From: JALEFZ01 sp038527485
GTDB lineage: Bacteria > Bacteroidota > Bacteroidia > J057
Length of the DNA: 64,000 nt
Assembly (NCBI GenBank): GCA_038527485.1
Contig: JBCBFT010000020.1
Coordinates: 16,001-80,000, forward strand
Reading direction: 5' to 3'
The position numbers and the translations under genes are program-made. The notes below the pieces were generated by a model that was not told the origin of the DNA, did no database searches, and was given only the letters and a program-made list of their open reading frames with translations. Of the stretch, positions 16,256 to 23,889 are shown piece after piece. Each line of letters begins with the position of its first letter. Position 1 is the first letter of the stretch.

Positions 16256-18085
16256 ATGTCTACTCCTACTCGCTTATTTGAATATATTTACAACCAACGC
16301 GCGAACAATCCACTCCAAAAGTGCATGGCCAAGCGCGACCCCGATGGGCAATGGATCTACTACAGCACGGAAGATGTCATCCGCATGGCAGAGCAAACAG
16401 CCGCAGGCTTGCTCGCCCTCGGCTTGCAGCGCGGAGAGAAGGTCGCCATTGTCGCCTATAAAAATCGTCCCGAATGGGCCATAACAGATATGGGCGTCCA
16501 AATGGCTGGCGGTGTCTCTGTTCCTCTTTATCCTACCATCAGCTCGGGCGAATATGAGTTTATCCTCAACAATGCCGAGGCCCGTTTTGCCTTTTGTGGG
16601 TCAGGAGATCTCTACGACAAGCTCCTACATGCCCAGCCTCAAGTATCCAGTCTAGAAAAGATCTACACATTTGATCAGGAAGAGGGACGTCTCCATTGGG
16701 AAAGTATTTACACGACCGAAGGAATAGAAGAAATAGAGAAAATCAAGGCAAGCATTAATCCAGAGGATCTGGTCACTCTGATCTATACTTCGGGGACGAC
16801 TGGCAAACCCAAAGGTGTCATGCTCTCCCACACCAACATCAACCATGTGGTCAAAGAGACGGCGTTCATGTTACCAGATAGTGTGGGCGCGCCTATTCTG
16901 AGTTTCCTTCCTCTTTGCCACATTTATGAGCGTGCCAACTCCTATGGCTACATCAATAAGGCCGTGAGTATTCATTTCACAGGTACAGATAATCTGGGAG
17001 GAGACGGGGGAGACCTCAAGTCAGTCCAGCCTGTGTTCTTCGCAACTGTCCCTCGACTGCTTGAAAAAGTCTATGAAGCGATTTACAATCGTGGATTGCA
17101 GCTTACAGGTACGGCCAAACGCATCTTCTTCTGGGCATTGAGTCTGACAGAAGGTTATGACATCCACAAAAAAATGTCTCCCATCCAAAAGATGAAAATG
17201 TCCATCGCGGACAGGATTATATTCTCTAAGTGGCGTGAGGCAGTCGGCGGTAACCTCAAACTGGTCGTGACAGGTGCTGCGCCTTGCCCGACTAAGATCT
17301 TGCAAGTTTTCAATGCTGCGGGAATCCCCGTCCGCGAAGGGTATGGCTTGACAGAAACCTCTCCTACTTTGACTGTGAATCATCTGGATATCAACGGAGC
17401 AATGATTGGATCTGTAGGTCCTGCGATTCATGGGACAGAGCTGATGATCGACGCTTCAGAGGGAGATTATCGTGCAGGAGAAGGAGAAATTCTGGCAAAA
17501 GGACCCAGTATCATGCAGGGATATTACAAAAATCCCGAAGCAACTGCAGGAGCCTTCAAAGAGATTAATGGCGAACGCTGGTTCCGTACAGGGGACATTG
17601 GCACGCTTGTCCAAGGTCCAGGCGGAAATGAGTTTCTCCGTATTACAGATAGGAAGAAAGAACTCCTCAAAACCTCTGGGGGTAAATATGTGGCACCTGC
17701 ACCGATCGAAAATCGGATGAAAGAAGATTTCCTTATCGAGCAAGTCATGGTCGTAGGAGATAAAAAGAAGTTTGTCTCAGCTCTTATTGTCCCCGCCGAA
17801 ACAGCCTTGAAAAATTGGATGGAAACCCAAAATATGGAGTGGAAAGGGCTCGAAGACGCCATTATCAACCCTGAGGTCATTGACAAATACCAGGATGTCA
17901 TCAACGTTTACAATCCTGAATTTAGCCATATCGAGCAAGTGAAAAAATTCTCCTTGCTACATGCCGAGTGGGGACCTATCAAAGAAGATGGGTCTGATGC
18001 AGAGTTGACGCCCACCTTGAAGCTGAAGCGTCGCGTCATCAGAGAGAAATACAGGACCCATATTGACAATATGTATCAAGGATAG
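16256..18085 (+). CDS. Long-chain acyl-CoA synthetase (AMP-forming, FadD15-like)
   Basis: The start at 16256 (MSTPTRLFEY) gives 609 residues; the 11 upstream in-frame residues are not family-like. Adenylate-forming motifs are clear: IYTSGTTGKPKGVMLSH (phosphate loop, about residues 183-199), SFLPLCHIYERA, GYGLTETSPT, WFRTGDIG and the hinge TDRKKELLKTSGGKYVAP. The length and the SFLPLCHIYERANSY block place it with bacterial long-chain synthetases of the FadD15/AAE type. It activates carboxylic acids to acyl-CoA for the dehydrogenases that flank it. The chain length and any oxygenation of the substrate are not readable. Confidence 0.94.
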   Translation: MSTPTRLFEYIYNQRANNPLQKCMAKRDPDGQWIYYSTEDVIRMAEQTAAGLLALGLQRGEKVAIVAYKNRPEWAITDMGVQMAGGVSVPLYPTISSGEYEFILNNAEARFAFCGSGDLYDKLLHAQPQVSSLEKIYTFDQEEGRLHWESIYTTEGIEEIEKIKASINPEDLVTLIYTSGTTGKPKGVMLSHTNINHVVKETAFMLPDSVGAPILSFLPLCHIYERANSYGYINKAVSIHFTGTDNLGGDGGDLKSVQPVFFATVPRLLEKVYEAIYNRGLQLTGTAKRIFFWALSLTEGYDIHKKMSPIQKMKMSIADRIIFSKWREAVGGNLKLVVTGAAPCPTKILQVFNAAGIPVREGYGLTETSPTLTVNHLDINGAMIGSVGPAIHGTELMIDASEGDYRAGEGEILAKGPSIMQGYYKNPEATAGAFKEINGERWFRTGDIGTLVQGPGGNEFLRITDRKKELLKTSGGKYVAPAPIENRMKEDFLIEQVMVVGDKKKFVSALIVPAETALKNWMETQNMEWKGLEDAIINPEVIDKYQDVINVYNPEFSHIEQVKKFSLLHAEWGPIKEDGSDAELTPTLKLKRRVIREKYRTHIDNMYQG

Positions 18086-18096
18086 TAGGAATATGG

Positions 18097-18136
18097 GAAT
18101 GATTGAATGGCCGATCGTGTCATTCAATCATTCTTT
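18097..18136 (+). terminator. 13-bp perfect hairpin between acyl-CoA synthetase and dehydrogenase genes
   Basis: GAATGATTGAATG (18097-18109) and CATTCAATCATTC (18121-18133) are perfectly complementary around an 11-base loop, then only three T residues. It starts 11 bp after the synthetase stop and could act as a partial terminator within the cluster. Confidence 0.55.
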
Positions 18137-18214
18137 AAAACTAGCTCCTGTCTTTTCTTCTTCACTATTTTTCATTCAACCATTCCGCAAATCCTTTATT
18201 CAAGAATTAAACCT

Positions 18215-19417
18215 ATGGTGGGCACACATACTGATTTACAGACCATCCTGCAAGAGGTTCGTGCTTTTGTAGATGAACATATACTCCCTTTGGAACCTAT
18301 TTTTTTAAAAGAAGGATGGGACGCCGTTCGCCCGAAGCTAGATGTCCTTCGGACGAAGGTCAAAGAAATGGGATATTTCACCCCTCAAATTCATCGTGAG
18401 GATGGCGGCTTAGGCTTGAGCAACCATCAGTTTGGGCAGGTCAGTGAAATTCTCGGACGCGTGACGCCGATGGGCCATTATGTCTTCAACTGTCAGGCTC
18501 CCGATGCAGGAAATATGGAGATCCTCATCAGCCACGGGACGCCTGCTCAAAAGGAACAATTCCTCAAGCCCCTACTCGCAGGAGAGATCCGCTCTTGCTT
18601 TGCAATGACAGAGCCTGAGTTTGCTGGTTCCAATCCCAAGTATATGGGCACAACGGCTATCCTTGAAGGCGACCACTACATCCTCAATGGGCATAAGTGG
18701 TTCACAACAGGAGCTGACGGATCGACCTTTGCCATTGTCATGTGCGTCACCAATCCAGAAGAAGAAAATCCTTATCTCCGGGCGAGTCAGTTGATCGTAC
18801 CGCTGGACACCGAAGGCTTCGTTCACGAAAGACGTATTCCCATCATGGGGGATGAAGGGGAGGGCTGGGCTAGTCACTCCGAGATTCGCTTCGAAAACTG
18901 TCGTGTGCCGAAGGAAAATCTACTAGGTGGTGCAGGTAAAGGCTTTGTGATTGCGCAAGAACGTCTGGGTCCTGGTCGTATCCACCATTGTATGCGCTGG
19001 ATCGGCATTGCAGAACGAGCATTCGAGATGATGTGTGCGCGTGCAGCTACACGAAAGTTGGGGAGCAACCGTCTACTTGCCCATCAGCAAACGATACAGA
19101 ACTGGATTGCTGAAAGCCGTGCTGAGATTCATGCTGCACGCCTCATGGTACTAGACGCAGCCGATAAAATCGACAAGGAAGGAGCTTATAAAGCGCGTGT
19201 AGAGATCTCGACGATCAAGTTTTTTACGGCAAAAGTAATGCAAGATGTCGTGGATAGAGCCATACAAGTTCACGGAGCCTTGGGTACCACTGAGGATACC
19301 ATTCTCTCTTTCCTATTTCGCCATGAGCGGGGAGCCAGAATTTACGATGGGGCAGACGAAGTGCATAAGAGTCGTGTGGCTAGGGAAATCCTTAAACCCT
19401 ATGGAGTGAAACTATGA
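18215..19417 (+). CDS. Acyl-CoA dehydrogenase, ACAD10/11-like
   Basis: This 400-residue protein starts at 18215 (MVGTHTDLQ); an in-frame ATG at 18107 falls in the preceding hairpin. ACAD motifs are CFAMTEPEFAGSNPKYMGT, LNGHKWFTTGADGSTFAIVM, RLGPGRIHHCMRWIGIAERAF and QVHGALGTTEDT, ending with the C-terminal RIYDGADEVHKSRVARE. The GRIHHCMRWIG segment and the overlap with a phosphotransferase gene match the dehydrogenase half of the ACAD10/ACAD11 class, where kinase and dehydrogenase act together on 4-hydroxyacyl-CoA. That specific substrate is inferred from context. Its stop overlaps the next start by four bases. Confidence 0.92.
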   Translation: MVGTHTDLQTILQEVRAFVDEHILPLEPIFLKEGWDAVRPKLDVLRTKVKEMGYFTPQIHREDGGLGLSNHQFGQVSEILGRVTPMGHYVFNCQAPDAGNMEILISHGTPAQKEQFLKPLLAGEIRSCFAMTEPEFAGSNPKYMGTTAILEGDHYILNGHKWFTTGADGSTFAIVMCVTNPEEENPYLRASQLIVPLDTEGFVHERRIPIMGDEGEGWASHSEIRFENCRVPKENLLGGAGKGFVIAQERLGPGRIHHCMRWIGIAERAFEMMCARAATRKLGSNRLLAHQQTIQNWIAESRAEIHAARLMVLDAADKIDKEGAYKARVEISTIKFFTAKVMQDVVDRAIQVHGALGTTEDTILSFLFRHERGARIYDGADEVHKSRVAREILKPYGVKL

Positions 19418-20496
19418 GTGAAATGACGATAGACCAACCCCAAGCCGTCCGTGAGGGAGAAGCATTAGACAAGGAAAAACTATCGGCTCACCTTCAACAG
19501 GTTTTTCCTGAACTAGGTTCCGACATAGACATTCAACAGTTTCCATCGGGTTTCTCCAATTTGACCTACTGGGTGAAAATGGGAGCGCGAGAAATGGTAC
19601 TTCGAAGACCGCCTTTTGGTGCGCAGGTGAAAAGTGGGCATGATATGTCGAGGGAATACCGAGTGTTAAAAGCCTTGAAGCCTGTTTTTGACAAGGTCCC
19701 TGCGGTTTACCATTATACAGAAGATGTAGAGATCATGGGCAGCCCCTTCTACTTGATGGAGCGCGTCAAGGGTGTGATTCTCCGAGGAAAAGGTCCTACA
19801 GAAGAGCCAGGAGAGCAAAAGAAGATCTACCCACAAGCAGCCTCAGCCTGGATTGATACCATGGTAGAGTTGCATCAAGTGGATTACGAAAAAGCGGGGC
19901 TGGGAGCACTGGGGAGACCTCAAGGATATACACGACGCCAAATAGAAGGATGGACACGACGCTATCGTAAAGTGGCGACCGAAAATGATCCTGTCATAGA
20001 CAAGGTCATCCAATGGTTGAATGATCACATCCCCGCTGAAACGGACAATACGCTCATCCACAACGATTACAAATATGACAATGTGGTGTTCCATCCCGAA
20101 AACTGGAACCAGATCATTGCAATTCTCGACTGGGAAATGGCGACGCTGGGCGATCCGCTCATGGATCTAGGAACCTCTATTGCCTATTGGGTGAATAGCT
20201 CCGATCCTGCGGCGCTTCGTCAGCTAGGTCGTATGCCGACCTACCATCCTGGCAATCCCACAAGGTCCGAACTATTGGAAATGTATGCTACCCGTTCAGG
20301 CCGTGATGTAGGAAACTTTTCTTTTTACTTCGCCTATGGGTTATTCAAAATCGCGGTCATCATCCAGCAAATATACTACAGGTATAAGTTGGGGCATACA
20401 CAAGACCCACGCTTTGCCCAATTGAATCATCATGCCGTATTGTTTTTCCATCGTGCCTGGATGGCCATTGATTCAGGAAAAATTGATGGGGTGTGA
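19414..20496 (+). CDS. APH-type phosphotransferase (ACAD10/11 kinase-domain-like)
   Basis: This 360-residue protein kinase-like enzyme has a nucleotide loop region (QFPSGFSNLTYWVKM), the Lys-containing strand MVLRRPP, ATP-lid segment SPFYLMERVKGVILRG, the catalytic Brenner motif HNDYKYDNVVFH and the metal-binding Asp in ILDWEMATLGDPLMDLG. In the ACAD10/11 and LvaA systems such kinases phosphorylate the hydroxyl of 4-hydroxyacyl-CoA before dehydrogenation or isomerisation. The ATGA overlap with the upstream dehydrogenase gene is the bacterial split counterpart of that fusion. It should not be read as an aminoglycoside resistance gene. Confidence 0.92.
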   Translation: MSEMTIDQPQAVREGEALDKEKLSAHLQQVFPELGSDIDIQQFPSGFSNLTYWVKMGAREMVLRRPPFGAQVKSGHDMSREYRVLKALKPVFDKVPAVYHYTEDVEIMGSPFYLMERVKGVILRGKGPTEEPGEQKKIYPQAASAWIDTMVELHQVDYEKAGLGALGRPQGYTRRQIEGWTRRYRKVATENDPVIDKVIQWLNDHIPAETDNTLIHNDYKYDNVVFHPENWNQIIAILDWEMATLGDPLMDLGTSIAYWVNSSDPAALRQLGRMPTYHPGNPTRSELLEMYATRSGRDVGNFSFYFAYGLFKIAVIIQQIYYRYKLGHTQDPRFAQLNHHAVLFFHRAWMAIDSGKIDGV

Positions 20497-20890
20497 TCAT
20501 TTTTCATTTTTCATTTTTCAGAGGCAGGATATAAAATATGATCCTTCTATTCTTCGGTTTGATCCTTCAGCAAACAGTCACTGGACATACTACCCACCTC
20601 TTATCTTATTTTTCTTAGTCCAAATAGATGGACATAAGAAATCGAGTTATAATAGAGCAGGCGTAGCCTCGAATGAAAAGCGCAAGTATGGTCATCCTGA
20701 CGACCATTCCCGTAGGGAAGGAGGAAGGAACTAAAGCAGTATAACTGAGATGAAATCTCATGTCTAGTGTCGTGTAGATAAGACTCGTTTAGATCTTTCT
20801 CCCGCTATGAAGATTGCGGGACTGGCGCTATTTATTGGAGCTACGCTATAGTATACATAACCCTTTTTTTCTGTCCAACTACTTAAAAAT
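20497..20890. other. 394-bp intergenic region rich in small hairpins
   Basis: After the heptamer repeat at 20498 come several short hairpins: TGAGAT-GAA-ATCTCA near 20746, and CCCGC...GCGGG near 20802-20821. A 22-bp segment at 20625-20646 (TAGATGGACATAAGAAA then TCGAG) recurs at 50349-50370 with two differences. GTCATCCTGACGACCATTCC at about 20692 resembles dispersed intergenic repeats of other Bacteroidota. No convincing gene is present; the only ATG-started frame is about 26 codons. Confidence 0.45.
20498..20518. repeat. Three tandem CATTTTT heptamers
   Basis: Three exact copies of CATTTTT begin in the bases immediately following the phosphotransferase stop. The same unit is repeated eight times at 22833, also just after a stop codon. 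Confidence 0.9.
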
Positions 20891-21643
20891 ATGTTTCAAG
20901 ATAAAGTTGTATTGATTACAGGAGCTGCTTCGGGTATCGGAAAAGCTACAGCAAAAGCCTATGCTGAAAAAGGAGCAACCGTTGTTCTTTCGGACATCTC
21001 GGCAAAAGCTGGGGAGGAATTGGTCCAGCAGATGAAAGAAGAGGGCGCAAAGGCAACCTTTATTCCATGCAATGTAGCCAATTCTCAAGAGGTACAATCG
21101 CTGGTAGCACAAGCTGTAGCCACCCACGGCACGATCGACATAGCGGTCAATAATGCGGGTGTCGGTCCCGACCGTGCGACAAGAACCCACCAACACAGCT
21201 TAGAAGATTGGGATAAAGTGATCTCAGTCAACCAATCAGGTGTGTTTTACTGTATGAAGTATGAGCTTGAGCAGATGCTACAACAGGGCCATGGCAATAT
21301 CATCAACATCGCCTCTATGGCGGGCCTCAAAGCACTCCCCAATAATGTCGCTTATGTGGCCAGTAAGCACGCAGTTGTAGGTATGACAAAGACGGCTGCC
21401 CTTGAGTATGCACGTAAAAATATTCGCATCAATGCCGTATGCCCTGTATTTACTTCCTCCCCTATGCTGGATCGTCTACTCAGCATGAGAGAAGACATGG
21501 ATCAACGCTTGCTCTCTACGATTCCCATGGGCAGATTTGCCGATGCCAAGGAAATTGTGGAAGCGATTCAGTGGTTGAGTTCGGAGGCTTCTAGTTTTGT
21601 GAATGGCGTAGCCTTGCCTGTGGATGGTGGGCATTCGGCTTAG
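20891..21643 (+). CDS. SDR family oxidoreductase
   Basis: This 250-residue classical short-chain dehydrogenase has the cofactor motif VLITGAASGIGKAT (TGxxxGxG), SDIS after strand 2 (Asp favours NAD), NNAGVGPDRA, INIASMAGLKA and the catalytic YVASKHAVVGMTK (YxxxK). It ends with the conserved ASSFVNGVALPVDGGHSA. It should oxidise or reduce a hydroxyl/keto group on an acyl or small molecule. Its position in the acyl-CoA cluster fits the hydroxyacyl-CoA dehydrogenase or ketoreductase step, but the substrate is inferred. Confidence 0.93.
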   Translation: MFQDKVVLITGAASGIGKATAKAYAEKGATVVLSDISAKAGEELVQQMKEEGAKATFIPCNVANSQEVQSLVAQAVATHGTIDIAVNNAGVGPDRATRTHQHSLEDWDKVISVNQSGVFYCMKYELEQMLQQGHGNIINIASMAGLKALPNNVAYVASKHAVVGMTKTAALEYARKNIRINAVCPVFTSSPMLDRLLSMREDMDQRLLSTIPMGRFADAKEIVEAIQWLSSEASSFVNGVALPVDGGHSA

Positions 21644-21663
21644 ATGATGGGAGACCCGTTGGG

Positions 21664-21715
21664 GAAGACCATGCCGTGGCGGTGTGGGGGGACCACGCTG
21701 TGGCGGTGGTCCTAC
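21664..21715. repeat. Two-unit relative of the CACGCTGTGGCG hairpin repeat
   Basis: Two adjacent imperfect hairpins: GACCATGCCGTGGCGGTGTGG at about 21667, and GGACCAC (21690-21696) pairing with GTGGTCC (21706-21712) around GCTGTGGCG. The core CCACGCTGTGGCG and the following CCTACGG match units and the right boundary of the tandem array at 27592-27840. It is intergenic, upstream of the reductase at 21763; an in-frame ATG at 21676 would translate through it and is rejected as start. Confidence 0.65.
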
Positions 21716-21762
21716 GGATAATTATCCTATCTTGTGAGGATTATTTTACAAAATCTACTACT

Positions 21763-22830
21763 ATGAAGTTTCTCCTATATGGAGCCTATGGATATACAGG
21801 CAGATTGATTGCACGCTTCGCTCAGGAACAGGGAATGGAACCCATACTGGCAGGACGCAACGGTGATAAGCTCCAAGCAATGGGTTCTGAATTTGGCTTT
21901 GAAACCCGTGTATTCGATCTTTCTGATACACAAGCGCTTGAAGCTGCCTTAGGTGAAGTCTCTGTTGTCCTTCACTGTGCAGGACCATTTATCCACACAG
22001 CTCAGATTATGATGGAGGCTTGCCTGCGGACCCAAACGCATTATCTGGATATCACAGGAGAGATTCAGGTTTTTGAAATGGGAAAAAGAAGGGACGAACA
22101 AGCGCAGCAAGCTGGAATTATGATCATGCCAGGAACAGGCTTTGATGTGGTTCCGACAGATTGCTTGGCGCGCTTCCTCAAGGAGCAGCTGCCCGATGCG
22201 ACGCATCTCCAGTTGGCATTTGCAGGAAATGGGGGACTCTCACATGGCACGGCCTTGACGATGCTGGAGAATCTAGGAAGTCCAGGCGCCATCAGGAAAG
22301 ACGGAAAAATCACACCTGTCCCGCAGGGTTATAAGGCGAAGGAAATTTCCTTCAAGCTCAAGCCGCGCTTCTGTATGACCATCCCTTGGGGAGATGTATC
22401 CACTGCCTACTACAGTACAGGGATTCCCAATATTGAAGTATACACAGGCGTCAAGCCTTCTAGCTACAAACTGGTCAAACGTCAACGCTATTTTACTTGG
22501 TTACTCCGCATGCCTTGGGTCAAAAATCAGGCACGCAAGCGGATCAAGAAAGGGCCTGCAGGTCCATCCGATGCCAAGCGAGAAGGGACAAGAACCCAAC
22601 TTTGGGGGAAAGTAAGCAACGCAAAGGGCCAAGAAGTCGAAGCCCAGATGCTCACAGCCGAAGGTTATACACTCACCGCACTGAGTTGTTTGGCCATCAC
22701 CCAACGCGTCTTGAATGGACATGCACCCATTGGTTTCCAAACGCCTGCCAAGGCCTATGGCTCAAACTTGATCATGGAGTTTGAAGGAAGTGAAAGAAAT
22801 CTCGTTGATAGGGGACAAAAGGTTCATTGA
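21763..22830 (+). CDS. Saccharopine dehydrogenase-like NAD(P)-binding reductase (trans-acting enoyl reductase type)
   Basis: From MKFLLYGAYGYTGRLIARFA at 21763 the protein has 355 residues. The Rossmann motif GAYGYTGRL, AGRNGDKLQAM, HCAGPFIHTAQIMMEACLRT, HYLDITGE and MPGTGFDVVPTDCLA place it with the saccharopine-dehydrogenase-like family, which includes mycobacterial trans-acting enoyl reductases and a human lipid-droplet paralogue. These act on acyl chains or are uncharacterised. Its location in an acyl-CoA cluster supports a lipid substrate. An upstream start at 21676 would read through the hairpin repeat and gives non-family sequence. Confidence 0.88.
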   Translation: MKFLLYGAYGYTGRLIARFAQEQGMEPILAGRNGDKLQAMGSEFGFETRVFDLSDTQALEAALGEVSVVLHCAGPFIHTAQIMMEACLRTQTHYLDITGEIQVFEMGKRRDEQAQQAGIMIMPGTGFDVVPTDCLARFLKEQLPDATHLQLAFAGNGGLSHGTALTMLENLGSPGAIRKDGKITPVPQGYKAKEISFKLKPRFCMTIPWGDVSTAYYSTGIPNIEVYTGVKPSSYKLVKRQRYFTWLLRMPWVKNQARKRIKKGPAGPSDAKREGTRTQLWGKVSNAKGQEVEAQMLTAEGYTLTALSCLAITQRVLNGHAPIGFQTPAKAYGSNLIMEFEGSERNLVDRGQKVH

Positions 22831-22832
22831 TT

Positions 22833-22888
22833 CATTTTTCATTTTTCATTTTTCATTTTTCATTTTTCATTTTTCATTTTTCATTTTT
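22833..22888. repeat. Eight tandem CATTTTT heptamers
   Basis: Eight perfect head-to-tail copies of CATTTTT begin three bases after the reductase stop and end in CAGGGAG. A three-copy version of the same unit follows another gene of the cluster at 20498. The perfect identity suggests recent slippage and probable length variation between strains. Confidence 0.95.
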
Positions 22889-23006
22889 CAGGGAGCACTT
22901 ATCATAGTTTGAGCCCATTTACTATTCAAAGTCTCAGAGTGAGTAACTAAATATGATTCTTGCTTACGATGGGACGAATCCCAATGCTTTCATAATCTTT
23001 ATACAC

Positions 23007-23780
23007 ATGACACCTAGAATAAAACCCCTTTTTGATTTATCTGGCAAAGTAGCCATCATCACTGGCTCGACACGTGGGATCGGCGAGGCTATGGCACGCG
23101 GTCTGGCTGAGTTTGGTGCCAAAGTCGTCATTACCAGCCGTAAGCCCGAAAATGTGAAGGAAACCACCGAAGCATTTGAGAAAGAAGGCTTCGAAGTACT
23201 GGGAATCCCCTGCCATATCGGAAAAAGTGAGCAGCAAGATATGCTCATCCAACAGACCATCGAGAAGTGGGGACGCATCGACATCCTCATCAACAATGCA
23301 GCGACCAATCTCAGCTTTGGTCCGATGGAGCAGACAGAAGAAAGTGCCTACGACAAGATCATGGAAATCAATGTAAAAGGCCCATTTGAATTGAGTAAAA
23401 AGGCATTTCCCCATTTGTCTAAAAATGGTGGCTCCATCATCAACGTCAGCTCTGTCGAAGGACTAAAACCTGCTTACGGAATGGCCACCTACAGCATGAG
23501 TAAATCTGCTATTGCTATGCTTACACAAAATCAAGCCAAGGAATGGGGCCGATATGGAATCCGTGCCAACACTGTCTGTCCTGGACTGGTCAAAACGAAG
23601 CTGAGCACTGCACTTTGGTCCAACGAGTCGATGCTAGAACATTATACAGAGAATATTCCCCTACAGCGAATGGCACAGCCTGATGAGATGGCGGGGATCG
23701 CTGTTTTTCTTGCTTCTGATGCATCAAGTTATGTGACAGGAGGTGTATTCACAGCCGATGGAGGATATATGATTGCTTAG
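23007..23780 (+). CDS. SDR family oxidoreductase (gluconate-5-dehydrogenase/DHRS4-like)
   Basis: The start at 23007 (MTPRIKPLFDLSGKVAIITG) gives 257 residues; the in-frame ATG at 22953 adds 18 non-family residues. Motifs are TGSTRGIGEA, SRKPEN (basic residues after strand 2 favour NADP), INNAATN (here NNAA instead of the commoner NNAG), INVSSVEGLKP and catalytic YSMSKSAIAM, ending SSYVTGGVFTADGGYMIA. The LFDLSGKVAIITGSTRGIGEAMA-type start resembles DHRS4-like and gluconate-5-dehydrogenase-like enzymes. It is the second SDR of the cluster; the substrate is unknown. Confidence 0.92.
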   Translation: MTPRIKPLFDLSGKVAIITGSTRGIGEAMARGLAEFGAKVVITSRKPENVKETTEAFEKEGFEVLGIPCHIGKSEQQDMLIQQTIEKWGRIDILINNAATNLSFGPMEQTEESAYDKIMEINVKGPFELSKKAFPHLSKNGGSIINVSSVEGLKPAYGMATYSMSKSAIAMLTQNQAKEWGRYGIRANTVCPGLVKTKLSTALWSNESMLEHYTENIPLQRMAQPDEMAGIAVFLASDASSYVTGGVFTADGGYMIA

Positions 23781-23889
23781 GTATAACGAAAAATGGACCA
23801 AGTCAGGCCTACTTTAGGCAAAAGAGTTGTTCGATTCCTCGAGACTTTGGTTATTTTGAAGTATTTGTAGAAAATCAAATGTAATCCGC

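Noticed and set aside
19414..20496. Aminoglycoside resistance kinase
   Set aside because: The APH fold is present, but the gene overlaps an acyl-CoA dehydrogenase gene and its motifs fit the ACAD10/11 kinase type.
22833..22888. Direct-repeat origin or iteron cluster
   Set aside because: Heptamer units of CATTTTT without replication genes or DnaA-like boxes; simple slippage repeat is a better explanation.
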